DNA of 64,000 nucleotides from Bacillus sp. RAR_GA_16. GTDB lineage: Bacteria > Bacillota > Bacilli > Bacillales > Guptibacillaceae. The notes under the pieces were generated by a model. That model saw only the letters and a list, made by a program, of their open reading frames with translations. It made no database searches and was not told the DNA's origin. Location of the stretch: NCBI RefSeq assembly GCF_020165985.1, contig NZ_JAIUKZ010000007.1, forward strand, positions 186,001-250,000. Direction: 5' to 3'. Below, one piece after another: positions 27,867 through 36,391 of this stretch (position 1 is the first letter of the stretch; each line of letters opens with the position of its first letter). A program made the position numbers and the translations under genes.

Positions 27867-27897
27867 AAGAAAAGGCTCCCTGAGCCTTTTCTTTTTT
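27865..27897 (+). terminator. Terminator after murC
   Basis: A 14-bp stem (27865-27878 with 27882-27895, GAAAAGGCTC against GAGCCTTTTC) and a three-base loop, ending in T. Confidence 0.85.
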
Positions 27898-27947
27898 GAA
27901 TGATTCTATTCACTGAGTAAAGATGATGTTATAAAAAAAATTAAAAA

Positions 27948-27972
27948 AGGAATAATGAGACTTGTAACGAAT
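27948..27972 (+). promoter_or_regulatory. Candidate SigH promoter of ytxGH
   Basis: AGGAATA at 27948-27954, 11-base spacer, then AACGAAT ending at 27972. This fits the Bacillus SigH pattern AGGAWWW-N11/12-RnnGAAT. The B. subtilis ytxGHJ operon is known to depend on SigH and SigB, which supports the call. Confidence 0.5.
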
Positions 27973-28086
27973 TTATTATGGTGTAGGGTAGTAAAGTAGA
28001 CTCATTGTGTCATATGTGAAATGACAAACTTGTGTTTACTAAAGACAAATGAAGGGAACAGATGGAGAAAAGGGAGGTGCCAGTAC

Positions 28087-28530
28087 ATGGAGATTATACT
28101 TTATTTAAGTGTTGCTATTATTGCGATTGCGTTTGCGGTTTTAGTTTATTTCGTAGCTCAAACATTAAAGTCTTTGAAAGATACGCTAAGTAACACAGCA
28201 AAAACACTTGATAGCCTGGAGAAACAAATGAATGGGTTAACTACTGAAACTACTGCACTGTTACATAAGACAAATTTACTTGCCGAGGATATTCAGGGTA
28301 AATCTGAAGCTCTGGACACGGTCTTTGTGCAAGTGAAAGAAGTGGGAACATCACTAGGAAAGATGAATCATTCTTTAAAAAATATTACCGGTAAAGTAAC
28401 GGATGAAGCTGAACGCCAATCTGAACAGGTTACAAAAGTAGTTCAATGGGGTAATGCTGCTATGCAAATTTGGCAAAAGTGGCAAGTGAAAAAGAAAGCA
28501 ACAGATCAATATGTTGATTCAAAATCATAG
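28087..28530 (+). CDS. ytxG: DUF948 membrane protein YtxG
   Basis: A 147-residue protein with one N-terminal transmembrane helix ([22 protein letters not shown], residues 3-25) followed by a long coiled-coil-like region (about 26-120), typical of DUF948 stress proteins. Function is unknown beyond its general stress/stationary-phase expression in B. subtilis. The start ATG 28087 follows GGGAGGTG. It precedes ytxH by 12 bases. Confidence 0.86.
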   Translation: MEIILYLSVAIIAIAFAVLVYFVAQTLKSLKDTLSNTAKTLDSLEKQMNGLTTETTALLHKTNLLAEDIQGKSEALDTVFVQVKEVGTSLGKMNHSLKNITGKVTDEAERQSEQVTKVVQWGNAAMQIWQKWQVKKKATDQYVDSKS

Positions 28531-28542
28531 GAGGTAATGTAA

Positions 28543-28959
28543 ATGTCTGACAACAACATTAACACAAAAGATTTTATCATTGGTACATTAATTGGTGGAA
28601 TTGTAGGTGCAGCTGCTGCACTACTATCAGCACCTAAATCTGGTAAAGAACTTAGAAGCGATCTTAACCAACAAGCAGGAGTTGTAAAAGACAAAACGTC
28701 ACAATTCCGTGAGTCTGCAGTAGAACGTAGCACAGACTTTGCTAATCGTGCGAAAGAAAAATCTTCAACAATCTACAAGCAGGTTTCGGATCAGTCGAAC
28801 AACCTTGTTTCAAAGATTAAAGATCGTAATCTTGAGTCCCAAGAAAATGAAGCCCTTCATACGCAAGCCGATGCTGATGTAGAAAACTTCCAGCAGGATC
28901 TTAATGATCATTTTTCTGAAGAAGAACCAGCTTCAATGGAAAATCCAACGAAGCTTTAA
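28543..28959 (+). CDS. ytxH: General stress protein YtxH
   Basis: A 138-residue YtxH-family protein with the Gly-rich N-terminal membrane segment FIIGTLIGGIVGAAAALLSA (residues 11-30), then APKSGKELR, the hallmark of the family, and a long helical tail of Lys/Glu/Gln-rich repeats. Its molecular role is unknown. The ATG follows AGGAGGTAA. It forms an operon with ytxG and ends at a terminator before ytxJ. Confidence 0.88.
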   Translation: MSDNNINTKDFIIGTLIGGIVGAAAALLSAPKSGKELRSDLNQQAGVVKDKTSQFRESAVERSTDFANRAKEKSSTIYKQVSDQSNNLVSKIKDRNLESQENEALHTQADADVENFQQDLNDHFSEEEPASMENPTKL

Positions 28960-28975
28960 TACGTATGGCAGACAG

Positions 28976-29006
28976 AAAAAGAAGAAGCTTAATGCTTCTT
29001 CTTTTT
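28976..29006 (+). terminator. Terminator between ytxH and ytxJ
   Basis: AAAAAGAAGAAGC (28976-28988) and GCTTCTTCTTTTT (28994-29006), 13-bp stem. Confidence 0.8.
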
Positions 29007-29059
29007 CATTTCGTCACAAGTTCTTTATAATGAGAATATAGCTAGATGAAAGGGGACAA

Positions 29060-29398
29060 ATGATGGCCATTACAAAACTAACAACTTCAGACGATTTTCA
29101 GCGGATTAAGAAGGAAAACGCTCAATTTATATTATTTAAAAATAGTACAACCTGTCCAATAAGCGCTCAAGCTTTTGAGGAATTTGAAAAGTTCTCTGAT
29201 GACGTGTCGAGAGAAGTATACTATTTAAATGTTCAGGAATCTCGCCCTTTATCAACTGAAATTGCAGAAACGTATGGAGTGAAGCATCAGTCACCTCAGG
29301 CGCTTGTTTTTAATGGCGAGGAAGTGGTTTGGAATGATTCCCATTGGAGAATTACTTATACTTCTTTAACAGAAGCTGCTGAGCAATTTTTAAAATAA
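29060..29398 (+). CDS. ytxJ: Bacilliredoxin-type protein YtxJ (BrxC)
   Basis: A 112-residue thioredoxin-fold protein of the YtxJ/BrxC family, a monothiol-type redoxin of the bacillithiol system. The active-site motif TCPISAQAF near residue 31 has a single Cys. The cis-Pro region HQSPQALVF near residue 75 is present. The start ATG 29060 (a second ATG directly follows) lies after AAAGGGG. It is the third member of the ytxGHJ group, although a terminator separates it from ytxH. Confidence 0.88.
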   Translation: MMAITKLTTSDDFQRIKKENAQFILFKNSTTCPISAQAFEEFEKFSDDVSREVYYLNVQESRPLSTEIAETYGVKHQSPQALVFNGEEVVWNDSHWRITYTSLTEAAEQFLK

Positions 29399-29425
29399 AA
29401 CGGCGACATAAAGCCGTTTTTCTTT
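29397..29425 (+). terminator. Weak terminator after ytxJ
   Basis: AAAACGGC (29397-29404) and GCCGTTTT (29413-29420) with an eight-base loop and following T. Confidence 0.6.
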
Positions 29426-29541
29426 TACTGACATGATTTAATGCTTAAAAGCGTTTAAGAATTAAAAGAAAAGTAGTGACATTTTATTTTTCATCGTATA
29501 TAATAACCCTAATCACTTAAACAGATAGGAGTGGAGATATT

Positions 29542-30642
29542 ATGGCTAATATCCAGATTGATGAGTTGAGAGAGAAATTAGACGAGATTAACTTGCAGCT
29601 GCTTGATTTAATTAATGAGCGTGCTGAAGTTGCGAAAGAGATAGGTAGAGTAAAGAAAGCGCAGGGAATTAATCGTTTTGACCCTGTTCGAGAGCGTAAG
29701 ATGCTTGATATGCTTACAGAGAAAAATGGTGGGCCATTTGATAATTCCACTCTTCAGCATATCTTCAAGGAAATTTTTAAGGCAAGCCTTGAGCTACAGG
29801 AAGACGATCACCGGAAAGCGTTACTCGTTTCAAGAAAACGTCAGCCAGATAACACAGTTATTGATATTAGAGGCGAAAAAGTTGGAAATGGTAGCCAGGT
29901 TCTTATTTCGGGACCGTGTGCTGTTGAAAGCTATGAGCAAGTTGCAGAAGTCGCGAAAGCAGTTAAGAAGCAAGGATTTAAAATGCTCCGCGGTGGTGCT
30001 TTCAAACCACGTACGTCACCATACGATTTCCAGGGTCTTGGTGAAGAAGGTTTGAAGATTCTTAAGCAAGTTGCTGATGAATACGATCTAGCAGTCGTAA
30101 GTGAGATTGTCAATCCGGCTGATATTGAAACAGCAGTAAAATACGTGGATGTCATCCAAATTGGAGCACGTAATATGCAGAACTTCGAGCTGCTTAAAGC
30201 GGCAGGTTCTGTTGATAAACCAGTTCTCCTTAAGCGAGGATTATCCGCAACAATTCAGGAATTCATTAATGCTGCCGAGTACATTGTTTCGAACGGAAAT
30301 ACCCAGGTTATGCTTTGTGAACGTGGAATCAGAACGTACGAAAAAGCAACGCGAAACACACTAGATATTACAGCTGTCCCAATTCTAAAACAAGAAACAC
30401 ATTTGCCTGTTCTAGTTGATGTAACGCATTCAACTGGTCGAAAAGATCTTTTATTCCCAGCAGCAAAAGCTGGTCTCGCGATTGGTGCTGATGGGATTAT
30501 GGTCGAGGTTCATCCAGATCCAGCGGTTGCCCTTTCAGATGCAGCTCAACAGTTAGACATTCCACAATACGAACAATTTGTTGAAGATCTAAAAGCTAGT
30601 GGATTATTCAATCCAGCAAAAGTTACGCCTTCTACTATTTAA
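29542..30642 (+). CDS. aroA: Bifunctional DAHP synthase/chorismate mutase AroA
   Basis: Entry enzyme of aromatic amino acid synthesis: condenses PEP and erythrose-4-phosphate. The N-terminal chorismate mutase domain (about 1-90, [22 protein letters not shown]) serves as the feedback sensor in Bacillus. The DAHP synthase barrel (about 100-360) has [43 protein letters not shown] and [14 protein letters not shown]. The 366-residue fused form is the Bacillus aroA(G) type. The ATG follows AGGAGTGG. Note that 'aroA' means EPSP synthase in E. coli. Confidence 0.95.
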   Translation: MANIQIDELREKLDEINLQLLDLINERAEVAKEIGRVKKAQGINRFDPVRERKMLDMLTEKNGGPFDNSTLQHIFKEIFKASLELQEDDHRKALLVSRKRQPDNTVIDIRGEKVGNGSQVLISGPCAVESYEQVAEVAKAVKKQGFKMLRGGAFKPRTSPYDFQGLGEEGLKILKQVADEYDLAVVSEIVNPADIETAVKYVDVIQIGARNMQNFELLKAAGSVDKPVLLKRGLSATIQEFINAAEYIVSNGNTQVMLCERGIRTYEKATRNTLDITAVPILKQETHLPVLVDVTHSTGRKDLLFPAAKAGLAIGADGIMVEVHPDPAVALSDAAQQLDIPQYEQFVEDLKASGLFNPAKVTPSTI

Positions 30643-30656
30643 GTAGAAGGTTTTTT
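30628..30656 (+). terminator. Terminator overlapping the aroA stop
   Basis: CCTTCTAC (30628-30635) and GTAGAAGG (30643-30650), followed by six T; the loop contains the stop codon. Confidence 0.85.
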
Positions 30657-30908
30657 GTTGTATCTATTTCAATAAGTGGGATAGGTTGGGAATAAAAGAG
30701 CAGAAGAGTGTTATCATATGTAATAATCAAGACAAATAGCATACTGTTATCATTTTATGTGTGAAATTTATGCTTATATGAAGCAAAAACGCTTTAAATA
30801 TGCTATCTTTAATACAGTATCTACTTGTGAAACATCCTACATACCAATTGTAGACATTTTCACACGGATAAAACAATGAATTAGTGTTAGCCGATAAATG
30901 GATTTGGT

Positions 30909-30937
30909 TTGCAGTCAAAAGGATAGTATCGTATCAT
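30909..30937 (+). promoter_or_regulatory. Candidate SigA promoter of ccpA
   Basis: TTGCAG at 30909-30914, 17-base spacer, TATCAT at 30932-30937, in the 336-base gap before ccpA. The rest of that gap (30657-30908) is AT-rich. I see no gene in it, only a weak cre-like AAAACGCTTT near 30787. Confidence 0.55.
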
Positions 30938-30978
30938 TAAGTAAATTAAAGTCCGTAAGAGCATGAAGGAGGATCATC

Positions 30979-31989
30979 GTGAATACAACGATTTATGACG
31001 TAGCGAAAGAAGCTGGAGTATCGATGGCAACGGTATCAAGAGTTGTCAATGGTAACCCTAATGTAAAGCCTGCCACTAGGAAAAAAGTGTTAGAAGCGAT
31101 TGAAAGACTTGGGTATCGACCTAATGCTGTCGCAAGGGGACTTGCGAGTAAGAAAACGACAACTGTAGGGGTTATCATACCTGATATCTCAAGTATTTTC
31201 TTCGCAGAGCTTGCAAGAGGTATTGAAGATATCGCGACAATGTACAAATATAACATTATTTTAAGTAATTCCGATCAAAACAAAGAGAAAGAAATTCACT
31301 TATTGAACACAATGCTTGGGAAACAGGTGGACGGTATTGTTTTCATGGGTGGTAAAATTACTGAGGAGCACGTGGAAGAATTCAAGCGCTCACCTGTCCC
31401 AATTGTCCTAGCCGCAACGCTTGAAAAGAGTCAGGAAATCCCTTCGGTTAATATCAACTATCAGAAGGCGGCTTATGAGCTCGTTACAAGCTTTATTGAA
31501 AAGGGACATAAAAAAATAGGGCTTGTTAGTGGTCCACTTGAAGACCCAATTAACGGGGAAGAAAAGTTCCTTGGCTATCGCACGGCTCTTGAAGATGCTG
31601 GGATGAAAGTTGATGAAAACTGTGTAGCCATCGGTGACTATACGTATGATTCAGGCATTGAAGCGATGGAAGGATTCCTTGAGCTAGATGAGAAGCCTAC
31701 AGCTATTTTTGCTGGGACAGATGAAATGGCTCTTGGCGTTATTCATGCTGCACAAGATAACGGATATAATGTACCGGAAGATTTCGAAGTGGTTGGCTTT
31801 GATAACACAAGACTGGCTACAATGGTTCGACCAACACTTTCTACGGTCGTACAACCAATGTACGATATCGGAGCCGTTGCGATGCGCCTACTAACGAAAT
31901 TAATGAATAAAGAAACAGTTGAAGAGCAAACTGTTGTATTGCCGCACCGTTTGCAACATCGTAATTCAACCATTCATAACGAGGAATAA
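30979..31989 (+). CDS. ccpA: Catabolite control protein A
   Basis: LacI/GalR-family master regulator of carbon catabolite control, binding cre sites together with HPr(Ser-P). The 336-residue protein starts at GTG 30979 behind AAGGAGG. It has the N-terminal helix-turn-helix [22 protein letters not shown], the hinge [11 protein letters not shown], and a periplasmic-binding-protein-like core with [24 protein letters not shown] and [15 protein letters not shown]. Adjacency to aroA and acuCBA/acsA matches B. subtilis. Candidate cre targets in this window include fru, ackA and the methionine gamma-lyase gene. Confidence 0.95.
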   Translation: MNTTIYDVAKEAGVSMATVSRVVNGNPNVKPATRKKVLEAIERLGYRPNAVARGLASKKTTTVGVIIPDISSIFFAELARGIEDIATMYKYNIILSNSDQNKEKEIHLLNTMLGKQVDGIVFMGGKITEEHVEEFKRSPVPIVLAATLEKSQEIPSVNINYQKAAYELVTSFIEKGHKKIGLVSGPLEDPINGEEKFLGYRTALEDAGMKVDENCVAIGDYTYDSGIEAMEGFLELDEKPTAIFAGTDEMALGVIHAAQDNGYNVPEDFEVVGFDNTRLATMVRPTLSTVVQPMYDIGAVAMRLLTKLMNKETVEEQTVVLPHRLQHRNSTIHNEE

Positions 31990-31991
31990 TC

Positions 31992-32018
31992 AAACGAGCC
32001 ATTTGGGCTCGTTTTTTT
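31992..32018. terminator. Terminator between ccpA and acuC
   Basis: AAACGAGCC (31992-32000) and GGCTCGTTT (32006-32014), followed by T. It serves ccpA and lies beside the corrected acuC stop at 32017-32019. Confidence 0.8.
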
Positions 32019-33169
32019 ATTCCTTCGTTATTTGATAGAGCGCTCGCTCACAAGTTAGTTTGTTTTTTTCCGTAATTTCTTGTTTTCGCGGAATGGGATC
32101 GTATAAATTTTTCTCGTCATGCCAATTTTCAGGGAGAGTAAGAGGAGAAAGGGGATTCCATCGATTCTAACCACTGCTGTGGGAGTCTTCCTGTCATTGA
32201 TAACCCTTTCATTTCAAGCCAAATCCTCGACCACGCTCTTGGTACCACTCGCCAAATGTCATATCCGCCACCTCCAACTGCAATCCATTTTCCATTACAG
32301 TATTCATGTGCAAGTTGATGGGCTAATTTCGGAATAAATTCATAGCTTTTCATTGAAACAGAAAGGTGAGTTAGTGGATCGTAATAATGAGCATCGGCAC
32401 CATTTTGAGTTAAAATTACATCAGGTTTAAAAAAATCGATTACTTTCCTGAAGGAGGCTTCGTAAACTTCCTGAAACGATTCATCTTCCGTAAAAGCATC
32501 GATGGGAACATTAAACGAAAACCCATATCCTTTTCCCTGACCTTTTTCATTAATGTTTCCTGTGCCGGGAAAGAGGTAGCGACCTGTTTCATGAATGGAG
32601 AGGGTGCAAACGTCAGGATCATCATAGAAAGCCCATTGAACACCATCACCGTGATGGGCATCCGTGTCGACATATAGTACTCTTGCACCATATTTTTTCT
32701 TCATGTACTCAATCGCAATAGAGCTATCATTATAAATACAAAAACCAGACGCTTTTCCTCTAAAACCGTGATGCAACCCACCGCCTACATTGAGCGCATG
32801 ATCAGATTTACCTGTCATAACGGCGTCAACTGCTGTAAGTGTCCCCCCAACAATGAGGGCGCTTGCTTCGTGCATATTTGAAAAAATAGGCGTATCTTCC
32901 GTACCAAGTCCATAATTCGCTGCGACAGAGGAAGCGAGACTTCCTTTTCCTGCTTTTTTCACTGCGTCAATATAGGCTGGGTCATGAATAAGCGCAATTT
33001 CATCATCTGTTGCTATACGAGGAGCAAGCACATCAGTTTCTTGTAAAGCATTAATCTCAGTTAATAGATCTTGAGTTAGTTTAACACGAATATGGTTGAA
33101 AGGATGGTCATCACTAAATTTATAGTTAAGGTAATCTGTGGAGTAAACAAAAACGGAATCGCACGTCAT
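32017..33169 (-). pseudogene. acuC: AcuC histone deacetylase-family protein, +1 frameshift at 32163-32167
   Basis: NAD-independent deacetylase-family protein that removes the acetyl group placed on acetyl-CoA synthetase by AcuA. From ATG 33169 the frame has GGGLHHGFRGKASGFCIYND near residue 125, VDTDAHHGDGVQWAFY near 165 and LTQNGADAHYYDPL near 245, the metal and catalytic sites, and would stop early at 32129. Removing one base from GATTC at 32163-32167 (GAATC on the coding strand) extends it through WLDRWNPLSPLTLPENWHD to a stop at 32017, giving 383 residues as in other Bacillus AcuC. The catalytic core precedes the shift, so only about 50 C-terminal residues would be lost. It is coupled to acuB by an ATGA overlap. 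Confidence 0.88.
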
Positions 33170-33813
33170 TTTTGAACACCCGGCATGCTTGGCCAGAGAA
33201 CCTCATAACCTTCCTTTTTGATATCATTTACGACCGAAGTTGGATTCATTGTCTGAATGCGAAAAACAATATTTTTGTATTTCTCATCATGACTGCATGG
33301 ATAAACAAGTACGCTGATGATGTTAACCTTCCGTTTTTTTATAATTTGGGTAATGTCAGCGAGCTGTCCAGATACGTTAGCGACCTGAACTTCAATATGT
33401 GAGCTAGGCTGGTGCGCCCCTGTAAGTAGGATAAGCGTATGTAACATATCTGTCTCAGTTACCATGCCAATGACTTTTCGATTTTCCACAATTGGAATGG
33501 AACTAATCCGCTGCTCGTAGAAAATGGTAGAGATTTCTTCAACGAAATCTAGTGGATGAGCCGTAATCACGTTTTTCTTCATAATCGAGGAAAGATGTGA
33601 TTGTAACACTTCCTTGTTCGGATTTGTGTCAAGAATAGATGGACTAGCATCTTTAAGATCACGATCCGAAACAATACCTACAAGTTCTCCGACAGTATTC
33701 ACGATTGGCAGGTGACGAATGTTTTTCTCTCTCATAAGAATGATCGCATCCGCGATTGTTTGATTCTCTTCAAGCGAGAATACATTTCGATTCATTATCT
33801 CTTCAATAACCAA
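33166..33813 (-). CDS. acuB: AcuB, CBS-ACT domain protein
   Basis: A 215-residue protein with two CBS domains (about 1-55 and 75-130, RHLPIVNTVGELVGIVSDRDL and SSIPIVENRKVIGMVTETDML) and a C-terminal ACT-like region (from about 140, IEVQVANVSGQLADI). It belongs to the acetoin/acetate utilisation operon acuABC; its exact role is unclear. I place the start at TTG 33813, nine bases after AAGGAG. GTG 33819 is only three bases after that site. It is followed directly by acuC. Confidence 0.88.
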   Translation of the reverse strand: MVIEEIMNRNVFSLEENQTIADAIILMREKNIRHLPIVNTVGELVGIVSDRDLKDASPSILDTNPNKEVLQSHLSSIMKKNVITAHPLDFVEEISTIFYEQRISSIPIVENRKVIGMVTETDMLHTLILLTGAHQPSSHIEVQVANVSGQLADITQIIKKRKVNIISVLVYPCSHDEKYKNIVFRIQTMNPTSVVNDIKKEGYEVLWPSMPGVQK

Positions 33814-33835
33814 CTTCACTCACTCCTTTGCCATC

Positions 33836-34468
33836 TTAATACATGAAGCGATTATGGAAACGTAGGCGATCAAATGCTTGAATAGAGTCTTGATTAATTC
33901 TTGATCCAATCCTGGCCATTAAGCAGTTTGCTGGATGAGAACTGATTTCAGGGTCATCCGTTGCATACCATTCAAGACCTCCTGCGTTCATCATTTTCTC
34001 CATCACTTTACGATAATCCCAGACTGATAGCCCTGTTCCTTTAAGATCCCAATGCCAATAATACTCAGTCGTAATCACAATATAATCATTCATGGCATCG
34101 TCCATAAAGGAAGTTTTTAGAAGGCTTTTCCCAACTTTCGCATTACGGTATTTTGGGATAACTTCAATTGCCCCTAACTCAATCAAATCTTCCATGTTTC
34201 CTTCCGACCACCGTTCAAGAGGATCCGGATAAAGAAAGGTAACGTATCCCACGATCGTTTCCCTCTCTCTAGCAACAATAATTCGGCCTTCAGGAAGACC
34301 GGCTATTTCAACCAGTGCTTTGTGCTGTTGTTCAGGTGGACGAAATGCGACAAGATCCTTATGTAAATGATAGGATGCCAGGCGATTGGGACTGATCGGG
34401 CCTTCAATAATTAATTTTCCATGAGGTGTGTTCCACTCAATTGCATTATACGTTTTCTGATGTTCCAT
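33836..34468 (-). CDS. acuA: AcuA, GNAT protein acetyltransferase
   Basis: A 210-residue GNAT-type acetyltransferase that in B. subtilis acetylates and inactivates acetyl-CoA synthetase. The acetyl-CoA-binding core is seen at LIELGAIEVIPKYRNAKVGKSLLKTSF (about residues 88-114). The C-terminal SSHPANCLMARIGSRI block is family-typical. The start ATG 34468 follows AAGGTGG. It is the first gene of acuABC and divergent from its target gene acsA. Confidence 0.9.
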   Translation of the reverse strand: MEHQKTYNAIEWNTPHGKLIIEGPISPNRLASYHLHKDLVAFRPPEQQHKALVEIAGLPEGRIIVARERETIVGYVTFLYPDPLERWSEGNMEDLIELGAIEVIPKYRNAKVGKSLLKTSFMDDAMNDYIVITTEYYWHWDLKGTGLSVWDYRKVMEKMMNAGGLEWYATDDPEISSHPANCLMARIGSRINQDSIQAFDRLRFHNRFMY

Positions 34469-34586
34469 CTAGTCACCACCTTTTCATAATGGTCTCTATT
34501 CTTATTATACATGAAACAAACTAAATGTAAGGGGTTTCAATTGTATTTTTTGAAGTTTTGTCATTTGTTAAAAAATTAGGAATTTA

Positions 34587-34595
34587 TGTTATACT
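34587..34595 (+). promoter_or_regulatory. Extended -10 promoter of acsA
   Basis: TGTTATACT, a TGn extended -10 with TATACT at 34590-34595, about 40 bases before acsA. A weak TGTTAA lies 18 bases upstream as -35. No clear cre was found in this intergenic region. Confidence 0.5.
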
Positions 34596-34633
34596 AACAG
34601 GGAAAGACATGAAGGAGAAGGAGGAGATTACTT

Positions 34634-36349
34634 ATGGAATTGAAACCGCTTTCTGCTACATTGGGTAATCATAATTTACAGGATTATGAAGCTACATACG
34701 AAAATTTTGATTGGAAAGACGTGGAGAAAACATTTACTTGGAGTGAAACAGGGAATGTAAATATGGCTTATGAAGCCATTGATAGGCACGCTGAGTCCGA
34801 TCGTAAAAACAAGGTAGCTCTTTATTTTTCTGACCCAACTCGAGATGAGAAATACACGTACAGTGAAATGAAAGCAATGAGCAACAAAGCAGGAAACGTT
34901 CTAAAAAAAGTGAATGTGGAAAAAGGGGATCGCGTCTTTATATTCATGCCACGCTCTCCAGAATTATACTTTATTCTTCTAGGCACACTTAAACTTGGTG
35001 CAATCGCTGGTCCGCTTTTTGAAGCTTTTATGGAAGGGGCAGTAAGGGATCGCCTTGAGGATAGCGAGGCAAAGGTACTTGTTACCACACCTGAACTACT
35101 TGAACGTGTTCCGGTTGATGAGCTTCCAAATCTCGAAAGTGTAGTTCTAGTAGGAGAGAATGTTGAAGAAGAAGGTCCTTATATAGACTTTTATAAGCAT
35201 TTTGAATCAGCGGAAAAGAAGTTGAAAATAGAGTGGGTTGATCGTGAAGATGGTATGATTCTTCATTACACCTCAGGTTCAACAGGTAAGCCAAAAGGTG
35301 TTCTACATGTTCATAATGCGATGGTCCAACACTATCAAACAGCGAAATGGGTACTTGATCTAAAAGAAGATGATGTCTACTGGTGTACAGCCGACCCTGG
35401 TTGGGTAACTGGAACGTCCTATGGCATTTTTGCTCCATGGCTTGCCGGAACGTCAAACGTTATTCGCGGTGGACGCTTTAGTCCAGAAGACTGGTATGGA
35501 ACAATCGAAAAATATGAAGTAACTGTATGGTATAGTGCTCCAACCGCATTTCGTATGCTTATGGGAGCGGGAGATGAGATCGTTAAGAAATTTGATCTAT
35601 CATCCCTACGCCATGTTTTAAGTGTCGGAGAACCGTTAAATCCTGAGGTTATTAAATGGGGGAATCAAGTTCTTGATCTTCGCATTCATGACAATTGGTG
35701 GATGACAGAAACCGGTGCACAGCTAATCAGCAATTACCCTTCTATGGAAATAAAACCTGGATCAATGGGTAAACCGATTCCAGGTGTGCACGCAGCGATC
35801 GTTGATGATCAAGGGAATGAACTACCAGCTAATCGAATGGGTAACCTTGCGATTAAAAAGGGATGGCCATCAATGATGCGAGCCATTTGGAATCGTCCTG
35901 AGAAATATGAAAGTTATTTCTTAAAAGGGGACTGGTACGTATCTGGTGATTCGGCTTATAAAGATGAGGACGGATACTTCTGGTTCCAGGGGCGTGTGGA
36001 TGACGTCATTATGACTTCTGGTGAACGAGTCGGTCCGTTCGAAGTTGAAAGTAAACTAGTTGAACACAGTGCTGTCGCTGAAGCTGGGGTGATTGGTAAA
36101 CCAGACCCAGTTCGAGGTGAAATCATTAAAGCCTTTATAGCACTGAGAGATGGTCATGAGCCATCTGATGAGTTAATGGAGGAGATTCGTAATTTTGTCA
36201 AAAAAGGTCTTGCCGCTCATGCTGCACCACGTGAAATAGAATTTAGAGATAAGCTGCCAAAAACAAGAAGTGGTAAAATCATGCGTCGCGTGTTAAAAGC
36301 TTGGGAACTTGATTTGCCAACTGGTGACTTGTCGACAATGGAAGATTAA
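34634..36349 (+). CDS. acsA: Acetyl-CoA synthetase AcsA
   Basis: Converts acetate, ATP and CoA to acetyl-CoA. The 571-residue ANL enzyme has the AMP-binding P-loop LHYTSGSTGKPKGVLHVHN near residue 210, WWMTETGAQ near 355, SGDSAYKDEDGYFWFQGRVDD near 437, and the C-terminal lid lysine in PKTRSGKIMRRV near 545, the site acetylated by AcuA. The start ATG 34634 follows AAGGAGG. The divergent acuABC cluster gives post-translational control. Confidence 0.95.
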   Translation: MELKPLSATLGNHNLQDYEATYENFDWKDVEKTFTWSETGNVNMAYEAIDRHAESDRKNKVALYFSDPTRDEKYTYSEMKAMSNKAGNVLKKVNVEKGDRVFIFMPRSPELYFILLGTLKLGAIAGPLFEAFMEGAVRDRLEDSEAKVLVTTPELLERVPVDELPNLESVVLVGENVEEEGPYIDFYKHFESAEKKLKIEWVDREDGMILHYTSGSTGKPKGVLHVHNAMVQHYQTAKWVLDLKEDDVYWCTADPGWVTGTSYGIFAPWLAGTSNVIRGGRFSPEDWYGTIEKYEVTVWYSAPTAFRMLMGAGDEIVKKFDLSSLRHVLSVGEPLNPEVIKWGNQVLDLRIHDNWWMTETGAQLISNYPSMEIKPGSMGKPIPGVHAAIVDDQGNELPANRMGNLAIKKGWPSMMRAIWNRPEKYESYFLKGDWYVSGDSAYKDEDGYFWFQGRVDDVIMTSGERVGPFEVESKLVEHSAVAEAGVIGKPDPVRGEIIKAFIALRDGHEPSDELMEEIRNFVKKGLAAHAAPREIEFRDKLPKTRSGKIMRRVLKAWELDLPTGDLSTMED

Positions 36350-36356
36350 ATAATCA

Positions 36357-36390
36357 AAAACAGCCTGCAGCGATTGCTGCAGGCTGTTTT
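36357..36390. terminator. Bidirectional terminator between acsA and the PBP gene
   Basis: CAGCCTGCAG (36361-36370) and CTGCAGGCTG (36377-36386), flanked by A and T runs, serving both converging genes. Confidence 0.88.
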
Positions 36391-36391
36391 C

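Noticed and set aside
34469-34633. cre site between acuA and acsA
   Set aside because: B. subtilis has CcpA control here, but I found no sequence near the cre consensus in this 165-base gap.
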